Shown here: piece after piece, positions 44,824 to 55,475 of the stretch
How positions within the stretch are numbered: position 1 is the first letter of the stretch
How the letters are laid out: every line of letters starts with the position of its first letter
Assembly (NCBI GenBank): GCA_020205615.1
Contig: CM035162.1
Span: 30,420,681 to 30,484,680, forward strand
Source of the DNA: Panax quinquefolius
Lineage: Eukaryota > Streptophyta > Magnoliopsida > Apiales > Araliaceae
DNA length: 64,000 nt
Direction of reading: 5' to 3'
The notes under the pieces: generated by a model
Database searches by the model: none
The model's input: the letters and a program-made list of their open reading frames with translations, nothing else
What the model was told of the DNA's origin: nothing
Made by a program: the position numbers and the translations under genes

Positions 44824-47800
44824 ATGGATAATTCGACCGAACCATCATCATCCATAAGCTTTACTTCATCTTCCCTTGTATCCAATGGCTCCACTGGCTA
44901 CAATTTATCTGCGTCCTCTGTCTCTGAGACAGGGTCTAGTCTTGAAAGCGTTAGTTTAAGTAGGCTCAGTGCTAGCTTGGAGCAACTTTTGGTAAATTCT
45001 AATAGTGATTATAGCGATGCGGATATTGTAGTTGACGACATCCCTGTAGACGTTCACCGTTGTATATTGGCTGCTAGGTGTAATTTTTTCCACAAGCTTT
45101 TCAAGAAAGATAAGGGTTCCATGGAGAAGGGAAGTAAGCCAAAATATTGTATGAGTGATTTGTTGCCGTATGGTAGTGTTGGATATGAGGCCTTCCTCAC
45201 TTTCTTAAGCTATTTGTATACCGGAAAGCTGAAACCTTCTCCACCGGAGGTGTCAACTTGTGTTGATGAAGGATGTGTCCATGATGCATGCAGACCTGCT
45301 ATTAACATTTCCGTGGAATTGATGTATGCATCTGCCATATTTCAGGTTCCAGAGCTGGTTTCACTGTTTCAGGTGAGTATGTTCCTTGAGCTGATTAATG
45401 TTTATTGATTCAAGTAAAGTATTGTTGTGAGGCCTACCCTCAATCTCTATAAGAACTTGACTTTTTGTATAATTGTGGGTTACTGCTTTGAAGCAAATTT
45501 GTATTGTGAAAGTTTTAAACCAAAAAAACTGACTTCTTTAAGTTTGATCGTGTAATACATTAGGTGCACACCATTCTAGAACGTCAAGCATTAGGAGCAG
45601 ATGAAAGTTGATAATAAAAATGTCAAGAGAGATTAGACAAGCCAAGCCTCACATAATGATAAGTTTTAGAAGCTTGATTTAATTTTCATTGTTTGCCCCG
45701 GACTCTAACATCTTAGACTTATGAAACAAATCTCAAGTTAACAAGGTCAATTATATCTATTCAAATGATACTATTCACTGGAGCAAGTTGTCTCTAAAAT
45801 CTAGATTGATAGCAAAAAGTTTCTATGGATATTAAATTCAGGTTTTAATATGCTGAAATTAGATAGAATATTTGGGTACACTCAAATAACTATCAAAAAT
45901 CTATGAGGAGGAAATATATGATGGCCTGGATATTTTTGGGATCTTAAACAATGTAATTAAAAATGAAGACTGGATGTCTTATAGAGTGCTTGTAAATGAT
46001 GTAACTGATTTAACTTACTGTCCAACAAGTTTAACTTTTCTTCCACCAAGAGCAACTATTTGATTTAATACATTGTTTAAAATTGCAGCGGCGTCTTTTC
46101 AACTTTGTCGATAAGGCTCTTGTTGAAGATGTCATCCCAATCCTTGTGGTTGCTTTTCATTGTCAGTCAAGTCAGCTTCTCACTCAATGTGTTCATAGAG
46201 TGGCACGATCAGATCTTGACAGCATTTCTCTTGAGAAGGAACTCCCATATGAAGTTGTGAAGGATATTAAGTTGCTCCGCGTCAAACCTCAGGCAGACAA
46301 CGGTGACATGATATTTGAGGATCCCTTACGTGAAAAGAGAATTAGGAGAATACACAAGGCACTGGACTCGGATGATGTCGAACTTGTGAAACTTTTATTG
46401 ACCGAGTCTGATATAACCTTAGATGAAGCCTATGCTCTGCATTATGCTGTTGCATATTGTGATCCGAAAGTTGTATCTGAGGTGCTTAGTCTGAATATGG
46501 CTAATGTCAACCTTCGGAATGCTCGGGGTTACACAGTTCTCCATGTTGCTGCCTTGCGTAGGGAGCCATCAATAATTGTACTACTTTTAACCAAAGGAGC
46601 TTGTGCATTGGAAACAACATTAGATGGGCAGAGCTCTGTTAGTATCTGCAAGAGGTTGACAAGGCCTAAGGATTATCACGCAAAGACAGAACAAGGTCAA
46701 AAATCAAGCAAAGACCGGTTATGCATTAATGTTTTAGAGCAAGAGGTGCATAGGAACCCAATGGCTGGAGATGCATCAATCTCCTCTCCAACAATGACTG
46801 ATGATCTGCACATGAAGCTGCTGTGCCTAGAAAACAGAGGTAAGTTGTTTGAGATTTACTCTGTACTTTCTGCTTGCTTTACTTAAAGAATTAAAGAAGG
46901 TTATGCCTATGTGTTTCAAAATGATTATATTGAGGACGGTGCCTTTTTCTTTTTCTTTTTCTTTTTTCTTCCCTGTCATTTGTGGGGGAACTCATAACTA
47001 ACCAAAACCGTACATGCCTGCCTTTATCAACCACAGTTCTAAAAAGGTCTCTATGTCGGATGGCCCCCAAACAAAGACTACGCACGTTAACCATTACATA
47101 TAACTAACTATCTAGCAATAGAGGGAGAGGGAGAGAAGGAACTTCTGTTAACTTCTTATAATGACTCCTTACCAGTGAACAATCTAGCTACTCTGAGGTG
47201 ACCAGCTTTTTAAGCTCAAGCCTCAGACTGAGGGAAGAGATCTAACGTCTGCCAAATCCTTTGAGAAGACATTGATAGAAGAAGTCATCACCAAAACCTG
47301 TTTGATTTTCTTGAGCCATCTGGAAACCAGTTTCAGCAACACCGCTGCAACCAAATCTGTCGTGCAATATCCTCGCCTCTCTTGATCTAATTGACAATCT
47401 GAAATCAAAGTAGCTTCCTTAGAATTTTTATTTATTTATTAACTTATGAAGAATCTTATACTCATATTCCTTTTACCAATCCTCCAAAATGTGTGTGATA
47501 TATGAGAGACAATGGCAGTAGGATAAGGAGGTCCATTTTCTGAACAAATCTGTTGACATAGCTAAACCTACAACCAGTTGCTAATTAAGTTGGGCATACC
47601 CAGAAATTCAGCCTAGCGGGTTATATGCAGTAAATCCTAAGTTAAAGAAATTATTTGTCTGCTGATCGAAGAACTTGAACTCTTTTGTCTAGACTTATAT
47701 CAAGTGATCTAATGTAAATGATATTTTAAAACTGCTTGCCTTATAATATTGAATCTATCAATTTTTCTTGGAATTCTGTTTCAACTTTTACTTAATTGAA

Positions 47801-49178
47801 ACATATGTCTCTGTCCTAAATTCCTTTGTTTGCTTACATATAACAGTTCTTAGTAGTTTTATTCTAATTTTATGTCACAGTAGCATTTGCACGATTACTC
47901 TTCCCTGCTGAAGCCAAGCTGGCTATGGACATTGCAAGGGCTGAGACAACGTCTGAGTTTCCAGGGATTTTGGCATCAAAAGGTTCAAATGGCAATTTTA
48001 GGGAGGTTGATTTGAATGAGACACCCATAGTACAGAAAAAACGACTCCTCTTGAGGATGGAAGCCCTTGCAAAGACAGGTATGTACAAGTTCTCAATTTT
48101 AGTTACTCAAAAGGCTCGGTTTGTTTCGGTTGATTAAATTGCAAATTGTTGGTATATCAACACATTGTTCTTTTTGTTTATGATGTCTGAGGCTATCAAA
48201 TCCTAGTCCAAGGTAGAGCTGTAGATACTGTCTTGGCATTTTTTGACAACCAGGCTAATACTAGCTTAGGTGGTGTAATATGGGTGGACTGCCCCCACCC
48301 CCACCCCAACCCCAAAAAAAAAAAAAACCCAACCCCAAGAACAACAGCAACAACAAAATCCCTTTTCACTGTGAAAGTTTGGCAGTCTATATCCCCCCAC
48401 TAGTCACACAGTTTTTTTAACCGAGTTGAATATCATCTTGGTGGGATATTACCGCTAGTAGTTAGCTAATTAGTATTTCCATTCACTCTACACAAATGCT
48501 ACATAATTTTTTTTGGCAACAATAGCAAAATTTTATATATTTAGATGACATATTCATCATGTGAGCCTCAAGGCAGCCACTGGATAATTGTGCTAAAAGT
48601 TTGGATGACAAGATATCGATACCCGCCCTTGGATAGTCAAAATGTTTCTTAATCTGGTAACTTTAAGTACATCACAATTAGAAGATGACTTAATCTTGAC
48701 AGTTCAATTGGCAAGGCCAGCTTAATTATCAAACCCATTTTATGGAAAATAAATGACAGAAAAGGAGAAGGAAAAGACTGAATTTTTGAAATCATAACGC
48801 TAGAGAAACTCGAGGAAGAAAATGGGTGGTCTATTTAGTGCAAGACTTAGAATTCAGAGTTATTATTCTTATAATACGACTTCTGATTATAATTGTCTAA
48901 GGCAAGAAATGATTTCTCATTGCATTATTGCAGTGGAGACGGGTCGACGCTATTTCCCACGTTGCTCGGAAGTCCTGGATAAGTTTATGGTGGACGACTT
49001 ACCTGACTCATTCTACCTTGAAAAGGGCACTCCAGAGGAACAGAAATTACGGAAAATTCGTTTCATTGGGCTTAAAGAGGATGTTAAAATAGCTTTTACC
49101 AAGGACAAGGCTCAGCTACATCGGGATGGTTCATCATCCTCGCCTTCTCTCAAAAGGCAGCGAAAATTTCAAAGTTAG
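44824..49178 (+). CDS. NPR3: NPR3/NPR4-type BTB-ankyrin salicylic-acid co-regulator, four exons
   Basis: Exons 44824-45372, 46089-46839, 47881-48078 and 48934-49178 join with GT-AG introns and matching phases to 580 codons plus stop; Arabidopsis NPR3 is of similar size with the same four-exon layout. In order: Ser-rich start (MDNSTEPSSSISFTSSSLVS), BTB/POZ domain (about 60-183) with the CHCC zinc motif CVDEGCVHDACRPA, an NPR helical block, ankyrin repeats (about 270-370, DSDDVELVKLLLTESDITLD), and the C-terminal domain with VDLNETP (an EAR-like repressor motif of NPR3/4) and VETGRRYFP (the Arg region tied to salicylate binding). In Arabidopsis the class represses defence genes with TGA factors when salicylate is low. 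NPR3 against NPR4 cannot be settled here. No defect was seen. Confidence 0.95.
48282..48345. repeat. Low-complexity C/A-rich tract in intron 3
   Basis: CCCCCACCCCCACCCCAACC followed by a poly-A run and AACCCCAAG words. Confidence 0.8.
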
Positions 49179-49829
49179 AAATTTGTATCATCTTGGTTAA
49201 GATTTTCACACAATATAGATAGCTGTCTAGAGGTTTTATGCATGGTTTCTGCTTGTGTAAAATATAGTGTTGGAACAAACGGCTTGTTTTGACAAACATA
49301 GATAAATGAAATTTTTTTGCACTAGTTATTCTTTTCCATTAAGAAACTGGATGTGGAATTCTTTACTACAGAATTCAAAGTCTTGTGACATTTACAACTT
49401 CAGTTTATGCAACATTATATTAAAAGTACTTAATATTTTATTGGGTCACTAACATAAACTTGCCTCTCAGAGGATAACAAAAAACCATAAAAATAGTTTT
49501 ATTAGCAAAGACAAATATTGAGGATTTAAAACTATGAAGAATCACACTTAAAACTCAGTTGAGCCATGAAGTGCAACAAAAGGGACTTGCTTTGTATCAC
49601 AACTTTTTACTGCCAATTTAAGCAGTGAGTATGAAATAAAATACTATTTTTTGTTTAACCCATGAGAGCTTTGCTGAGAACCCAAAAAGAGTGAATCAAA
49701 TAAAGGATTCAGAGCAACCAACAACCATCCAAGAGGTGAAGAAATAGAAAATAAATTTCTTTCCACTGTGCTTTGCAGTTGAAGAGATCTTAGAGAAAGT
49801 TGTGGAGTGAATACTTAAATGTATCTTTC
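49179..49829 (+). other. 3' flank of the NPR3/4-like gene
   Basis: AT-rich 3' UTR and spacer up to the remains of element G. No strong AATAAA signal close to the stop; ATAGATAAATGAAAT at 49299-49313 is a weak candidate. No gene seen. Confidence 0.5.
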
Positions 49830-50840
49830 AAAATACCAAAATTAGATGAACCTTTGTGGAGTGAATGTATCTTGTTTTAATAGGTGTCCACACCCTCCTC
49901 TCCGGGTTGCAGAAATTTGTTCTACTCCCCAATAGGAAATCCATCTTTCGACAAAACTGCCCAAACAAAATCTCCAACATCAAATTCCAAATGTCGTCTA
50001 TGATCAGCCTGAAATTTGTATTTGTTTGTGGTTTCTTGTAGTTGATCTTGAGTGAGTTGCTGAACGTTCTCAATAAAATCCGATGATTCGTATTTTTTTT
50101 CTGGAAGTGGCGCCAAATCGAGTGGAGCTCTTGGAATCATTCAGTAAATAATGAAGAATGGACTCATTCCAGTGCTGCGATTAACAGTTCGATTATAGGC
50201 AAACTCGGCATGACTAAGTTTTTGATCTCATGTCTTGATATTTTGACCCACCAAACATCTGATCTAACAAGGTTTCCCAAAGAACGATTCACTACTTCAG
50301 TTTGTCCGTCCGTTTCTACTGAAATCCAACTTAGTTTCCATAAACTTCTCCAAAAATGACTTAAGAATCTGGTGTCACGATCTCAAACGATGGAATTTAC
50401 GGCTATCAAGTGAGCCATTTTTGAAAAACGATCCGAAAATAGAGTCAAAATCTCATTGAGTTCGCAGTAACCCCAAAATAAAATCCATGTGCAAGTCTGT
50501 CCGTGGCTGTGTTGGAATTGGCAAAGGCATGTAAAGTCCAGTGTTCCCTTTGAAGTTTGGCAAATACTACATCGATCAACATATCGATATACTTCCTTTC
50601 TCAAGGATGGCCACAAAGTTACAAGCTTTAGAGTTCATCTCGCCCAACATGTCCTTCACTGTGTATTTCTTGGATGATCTGGAGCCTTAAACTAGACTCG
50701 GGTATGCATAATTGGAAGAGAAATCCGTCATGTAGCACATAATCTGTTCTTACTTCTTTTTGAACCTCCTCAAGAATGGAATAGAAGAATGGGTCTGTTT
50801 CCAACAAGTTCCGAAAAGTATTATCACCAACTTCCATTTT
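49830..50840 (-). pseudogene. Integrase of element G
   Basis: Minus-strand pieces: EIHSEGHVGRDEL (His pair of the zinc finger, near 50640) and [12 protein letters not shown] (Cys pair, near 50550), then LFSDRFSKMAHLIAV (about 50385-50440) at the start of the catalytic core. Around 50140-50380 the core is in other frames. IPRAPLDLAPLP and FDVGDFVWAVLSKDGFPIGE (49922-50140) are the C-terminal region. Stops and shifts throughout. Confidence 0.8.
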
Positions 50841-50866
50841 GACTAAAAACAGAGTGTCGTCGGCTC

Positions 50867-50928
50867 AAAGTGTCTGCAACTTGATTTAGAGTTCCTGAAA
50901 GTGTCTGCAACTTGATTTAGAGTTCCTG
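50867..50928. repeat. 31-bp tandem duplication in element G
   Basis: Two perfect copies of a 31-base unit starting AAAGTGTCTGCAACTTGATT. The length is not a multiple of three, so it shifts the frame. Confidence 0.92.
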
Positions 50929-51087
50929 CCTTGTTTTTCAGCACGAATGTAAATGGCGTAGGATTCCAAATCCCAAGTGCTATTGACTCCGTTCCGTAAT
51001 AATAGTCGTTTAACTTCATGCACATAAATTAAGAAAGTCAGTTAATACTATTATTTAATAATTAAATTTTGTATGAAATTTCATCAC

Positions 51088-51263
51088 TACTCCTTTGGAA
51101 ATTGAAAAATACTAATACAAGGAAGAAAATTTCTTGTGACAATGAGAAGTTAGAAGTGATATAGAAAAGTAAATAATTTATTCTCCTAGAAAGTTGTAAA
51201 CGACAAATAAATTAAACATATTTTTTCTTCTAAAAAGTCAATTATTATGAAACGGAGGTAGTA
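51088..51263. mobile_element. Possible Stowaway-type MITE inside element G
   Basis: The right end AACGGAGGTAGTA (51251-51263) is the complement of a TACTACCTCCGTT Stowaway end; the left TACTCCTTTGG (51088) is a poor match. AT-rich interior, TA flanks. Low certainty. Confidence 0.35.
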
Positions 51264-51290
51264 TAATGAACCACCAAACTTTCGATGCAT

Positions 51291-51413
51291 CACACGAGAG
51301 TTCACGAAAGTACGATCAACTGCGTCACTCCAAGAGTACTTCCCTCCTTTCATACATTCTGTAATTGGAGCCACGATAGAGCTAAAATGTTGAATGAACC
51401 TGCGATAAAAAGA
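51291..51413 (-). pseudogene. RT of element G, C-terminal part
   Basis: The minus strand reads SFYRRFIQHFSSIVAPITEC, then KYSWS. It continues the RT thumb/connection from 52299 after removal of the hAT-like insert. Confidence 0.85.
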
Positions 51414-52298
51414 AGTGAAATTAGAGGTGGCAAACGCAGGAGGACGGACGGATGAGACGACGGCTGGTCGCAGGGTCAGGCGGGCCAGTCTGCGGTGGGT
51501 CAGCGGGGTCGGGCCAAAAGCCCGGATTTTGGCGAACCAAAATGTTATGTGCAGGTTGGAGTGGGCCGCGAAACTTTTCTTTTTTTTTTTTACAAATTTT
51601 CTTCTGTACCAAAAATAGTAATAATAATAAATATTAAAAGTAATAAAATAATTTATAATAAACAATAATTCTAATTACCTACATTAACTACATATCTCAA
51701 TCGATTAAAATTTTAATAGTATTATAAATTACTTTCAAAGTATATAATCAAATTTGATTTTTTAAAATTATACTTTAAAATTAATATAATTTATTTAACT
51801 TTAAAAATGCATTCATGACTCCACAAATATTGTTCCAAGAGATATCTAATTAATTTCCAAGATTTACACTTTGGAACTTGGAGATGCCAAGATTTTAGCA
51901 ATTTGAATATTTAAATTGATTTTCGGAAGATTTGCATGACATGATTTTAGCCATTACCCAATATCTCATTATTAATGACCACATCAAGTAAAAATTTCAA
52001 ACTACAATTATTATTTACTACAACTATAATAATTAAAAATATATTTTATATTGAAGATTGCATTAAAATTAAATAATTGTTTGTAGCTTCAGGTTGGTTT
52101 GAACTCTTTATTTATTTACTTACATGTCTTGTGTTCGGCCTCGTAAATAGCCACAATGAAGAACGTTACATTCAAAAAAAAAAAAATCATGGGTCGGCCA
52201 AAAACTACCAGATTTTATGGATTAAAAATCACTACCAAAGTTCAAATTTAAGTATGCGGTGGCGCTTGCTGACCATCTTTGTCATGTCTAAGCTAAAC
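51414..52298. mobile_element. hAT-like element inserted in the RT of G
   Basis: The element is 51422-52290 (869 bp). The left end TAGAGGTGGCAAA and the complement of the right end TTTGTCATGTCTA match at 10 of 13 bases. Flanking 8-mers AGTGAAAT (51414-51421) and AGCTAAAC (52291-52298) match at 5 of 8. Removing the insert and one flank rejoins HGLA with SFYRRF in frame, which fixes the boundaries. The left 150 bp is GC-rich with GGCGGGCCAGTC and GGGTCGGGCC words usual at plant hAT ends; the rest is AT-rich. No transposase frame was seen. Confidence 0.75.
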
Positions 52299-53000
52299 CA
52301 TGAAGGCTTCGAATGTCATGCAAAGTACGCGGCCTAGGCAAGATCTTTACCGCCTCCACTTTGGTACTATCAATTGAAATTCCATCTTTGGTGACCAAAT
52401 ATCCAAGAAAAAGTAAGTTGGTTGTCATAAAAGAACATTTGGCGAGATTTACAAAGAGTTTCTCCTTGCACGGTACAAGTAGAACCTCACGTAGATGTTG
52501 AATATGCAAACTCCAAATAAGGGCTATACACAAGAATATCATCAAAGTATACTCTACCACTGATGTACCAATGAAGGGTTGAAGAACTTGGTTCATTATT
52601 CTCATGAAGGTACTTGGAGCATTAGTCAAGCCAAATGGCATAACTAACCAATCATACAAGCCCTCTCATGTTTAAACGCTGACTTCCATTCATCGCCTTC
52701 TCAAATACGGAATTGATGGTACCCGCATATTTGATCAAGGAGTCAAGTCTGGGTATTGGAAACCGATACTTAACAATGATTTTGTTGATGGCTCGACTAT
52801 CAATACACATCCGCTATAAGCCATCTTTCTTACAAACAATGATGGTACTGCACATGGGCTTAAGCTTTCACGAATAAAGCCTTTAGAAATGAGTTCCTCA
52901 ACTTGACGAGGCAACTCTTCATGTTCTGTGGGACTCGTCCTATTTTGAACGCTTGAACCCGGCACCAAATCAATTTGGTGTTGAGTAGTCCTCAAAGGAG
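52299..53000 (-). pseudogene. RT of element G, N-terminal part
   Basis: The minus strand carries HQIDLVPGSS, then PTEHEELPRQVEEL.SKGFIRESLSPCAVP (52735-52995). After shifts it reads [17 protein letters not shown], then [24 protein letters not shown] and [13 protein letters not shown] (52288-52659). The YFDD catalytic motif is readable only in another frame than its surroundings, near 52535-52550, so a shift sits between them. Confidence 0.88.
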
Positions 53001-53650
53001 GTAAATTCCCGGAAGGTCACTTAGGAATCACATCTTCAAATTCTTGTAATAAAGGCCTAATTTGCTCCGGAAGTGAGTTGCTTCCAATTATTTCTTCCTT
53101 CCCAATCAACATATAAATCAAATCAGAATGCTCCATTTCTACGACAAACTTATGAAAATTAAGAAGGTTAGAACCTCTTCATTTAACTGGCTTAGACACA
53201 ATATCCTTTAATGGTGCAAGAACAATTCTCTTGTTGTCCCACAAAAAAACTATCAAGTATTCTTACGACCATCGTGATGTACAACTCGATCATATTGACA
53301 AGGTCTTCCCAAGAGAAGATGGCAAGCATCCATAGTAGTGAAGAGAAGATGGCAAGCATCCATAGTCACTACGTCACATTTGAATTTGCTTACAATGGAA
53401 AAGTTCACCGGGCAACGTTTAGATACCTTTACTTCACTTCCTATCTTTAGCCAAGAAAGTTGGTAGGGGTTCAGGTGTGGACTTGTTTCCAATTTGAGCT
53501 TATGCAACCACGTTCTCGCAACTGCCGGGATGGGGCAAGAGCTGTGAAATATGTTATTGCGCAGCCACCGATCATTGTCTTCAAATTTAGGTGAGAAACA
53601 AGCCCTTTTGATAATTAAGGCTTCACCTTGATCCCCATGAAGCACTTCCT
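53001..53650 (-). pseudogene. Protease and protease-RT linker of element G
   Basis: The frame 53645-53253 includes LNPYQLSWLKIGSEVKVSKR and MDACHLLLGRPCQYDRVVHH, the C-terminal part of the aspartic protease. The catalytic Asp loop further upstream is not clear. A 30-bp in-frame tandem duplication doubles TMDACHLL (53311-53340 and 53341-53370). Confidence 0.78.
53311..53370. repeat. 30-bp tandem duplication in element G
   Basis: AAGAGAAGATGGCAAGCATC begins both copies; they differ only in the last few bases. It keeps frame and repeats ten codons. Confidence 0.9.
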
Positions 53651-53659
53651 CTTTATTGT

Positions 53660-54740
53660 GATTTTCATCATCATCATAAACTACTTCTTGATTGGCGTCA
53701 AGAGAATCATCCTCCTCATCTTCATTATCAACAAATAAATTCTTAACAACACGGTAAATTCACCAACGCCCAAGTTCCCCACATTTTTGACATCGACCCA
53801 CAAAGGTAGATGACTTAGCACTCGTATCGTCTGATGTAGTTTTAGAAACTTTAGTAGGGGCTGTTGTGGAAGAACTCCAATTGGGTGTATTGCGTCGCTA
53901 CTTTGCTTCTCCACATGTAGTGCTTTTTGATGGGCCTCCGATAAAGTAAATGGGTCATATAAATTGAGGAAATCCTGAATGTTTTGACGTAAGCCCCCAA
54001 CATAACGAGCAACCAATTGCTCCTCAGTCTCCAGCAACCCATTACGGATAATTAGATTGTAGAATTCCTCCGTATACATGTCCTTGTCGAATGTGTTGAA
54101 GTTGATGATACAAGGATCTTACATAATTGTGAGGCAACATTCTTCACGCAAATGTTTCTTCATCTTATTCCATGATTCAATTTTTGGTTTGCCTTTGCGC
54201 ATTCCAGTAGCCTTCAATTGCTGCCACCAAGCAGAGGCTTTTCCCCAGTAAACATGTAGCTACTAAGCCAACTCTTTTATCTTCCGGTCCAAGATTTCCT
54301 CCACTGTAGCTAACCATAATCCAATAGATCCTCTGGTTGCATTCCACCATGAAATTCTGGGATATCGAGTTCCAACCCAGCGTCCCATCTACTTTGGTTG
54401 ATTTTGCATCTTCCCCTTAGCGGAGCTTGTGGAGGTGGTGGTCACTTCTAACCAAAAAATCCTCCCAATCCTTCTCGTAATCTTGTTGAGGGGTAAAATT
54501 TTGATGCGGAGGCCTTAATTGTTGTTGCTGAAATCCAAGTCGTAATTCTTCCATCAAGCACATTAGTTCACCGAATCGAGTTTCATGTCGTGCTATGGCT
54601 TTCTTTTATTTGGGCTATAACGTCACGCTCAATATTCAATAACAGTTTGAATAGGAGCAGTTCTTAAAAAGTTAAGAGAGCAGGAAAGATTGAAGGAGGG
54701 TCCACTAACTCCTTGTGCTTAGAGTGGCCTGAAAACCCAA
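53660..54740 (-). pseudogene. gag of element G
   Basis: The minus-strand frame 54079-53681 reads MYTEEFYNLIIRNGLLETEE, then QLVARYVGGLRQNIQDFLNL and EAHQKALHVEKQ, the gag core of this chromovirus type. Upstream pieces (54100-54640) match gag starts in several frames, including a Gln-rich patch. A zinc knuckle near 53770-53830 is only partly readable (CGNLG in shifted frames). Confidence 0.8.
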
Positions 54741-54742
54741 GT

Positions 54743-54761
54743 GGTCAGTCTCTTAATACCA
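54743..54761 (-). other. Primer-binding site of element G
   Basis: The complement reads TGGTATTAAGAGACTGACC, close to the initiator-Met PBS TGGTATCAGAGCC. It lies about 10 bases after the LTR end (CTCTACA at 54772). Confidence 0.65.
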
Positions 54762-54771
54762 CTCTACAAGT

Positions 54772-55000
54772 TGTAGAGAACTAAGAAACTCAACAAAACA
54801 ATCTCAGAAAGAGAGAAAGGCACATAGGATAGGAGGATAAAACTCTTCTTTGATTACTTTTCAGCTTGCCTCGTTTGCTTTACAATCTCACTATTTATAT
54901 AGAGGCTCGGAACATTCTACCAGCCATAGATACATGAATATAGACTGGTGATATTAAATGATGACTACAAATATATAATATAGACTGGTGCTTCTAAAGA
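54772..55000 (-). mobile_element. 5' LTR of element G, outer limit uncertain
   Basis: The minus strand has CTCTATATAAATAG (TATA, about 54891-54904), a downstream leader with CT-rich text, and an end TTAGTTCTCTACA. The outer boundary is not visible because no second LTR exists to compare. 55001-55475, up to the mTERF stop, has no gene and may hold the 3' UTR of that gene. Confidence 0.55.
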
Positions 55001-55475
55001 AAAGATCAAAAACTTTCACTGGCATGATCAACATAAAGAGAAGGCACAATGTCTTGATATTCAGAAGGAAACAAAATGAACCTTTATGGCTAATGGCATC
55101 AAACCGAAAAGCATAACTAAATTTTCCATTTCAAAACAGCCTACAAATTAAGCCATGATATTGGGAAAGAAAAAACCAACATAAATATGATAAATCTCAT
55201 TGCTAAGCTATGAACCAGAAAGCTTGGTTTCATGTGGTTTTGAGAGCATCCTTTGAATATTGTACAGCTGCAAGTATGACACAACAAGAAAATTCCAAAA
55301 TCCAAAATCAAACAAAACACAATTGAAGTGAAAAATGCACTAGTGAAGACAATTAAAACTACAATGACAAGCTAAGAAGTTGTAAGCAAAAAGCAGGGTC
55401 ATCAAAAATCAAAATCCTGTTGTAAATTATATGTATAATATTTGGAAAAAAGAAAAAAAGAGTATAGAATTGATC

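Larger units (their letters stand above)
50841..51290 (-). pseudogene. RNase H / linker of element G
   Basis: PFTFVLKNKAGTLNQVADT (51025-50843 frame) is the end of the RNase H/linker (usual text ...H..G..N.VADALSR). A 31-bp tandem duplication (50867-50897 and 50898-50928) breaks the frame here. A possible Stowaway-type MITE (51088-51263) sits in the middle. Confidence 0.7.
49830..55000 (-). mobile_element. Element G: decayed minus-strand Ty3/gypsy chromovirus
   Basis: It reads on the minus strand: LTR with TATA (about 54772-55000), PBS, gag, protease, RT, RNase H, integrase, then loss of homology near 49850. No matching 3' LTR was found between 49200 and 49850, so the end is truncated. Its gag (EEQLVARYVGGLRQNIQDFL) and protease end (MDACHLLLGRP) fit short-LTR chromoviruses such as Reina or CRM and not the Tekay type of A; the clade is not certain. 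It lies between the two host genes. Confidence 0.85.

Noticed and set aside
46891..47408. Minus-strand frames inside intron 2 of the NPR3/4-like gene
   Set aside because: Short, no recognisable domain, in an intron with good splice sites.
51415..51618. GC-rich coding gene
   Set aside because: The GC-rich frames fall in the terminal part of the hAT-like insert and have no known domain.
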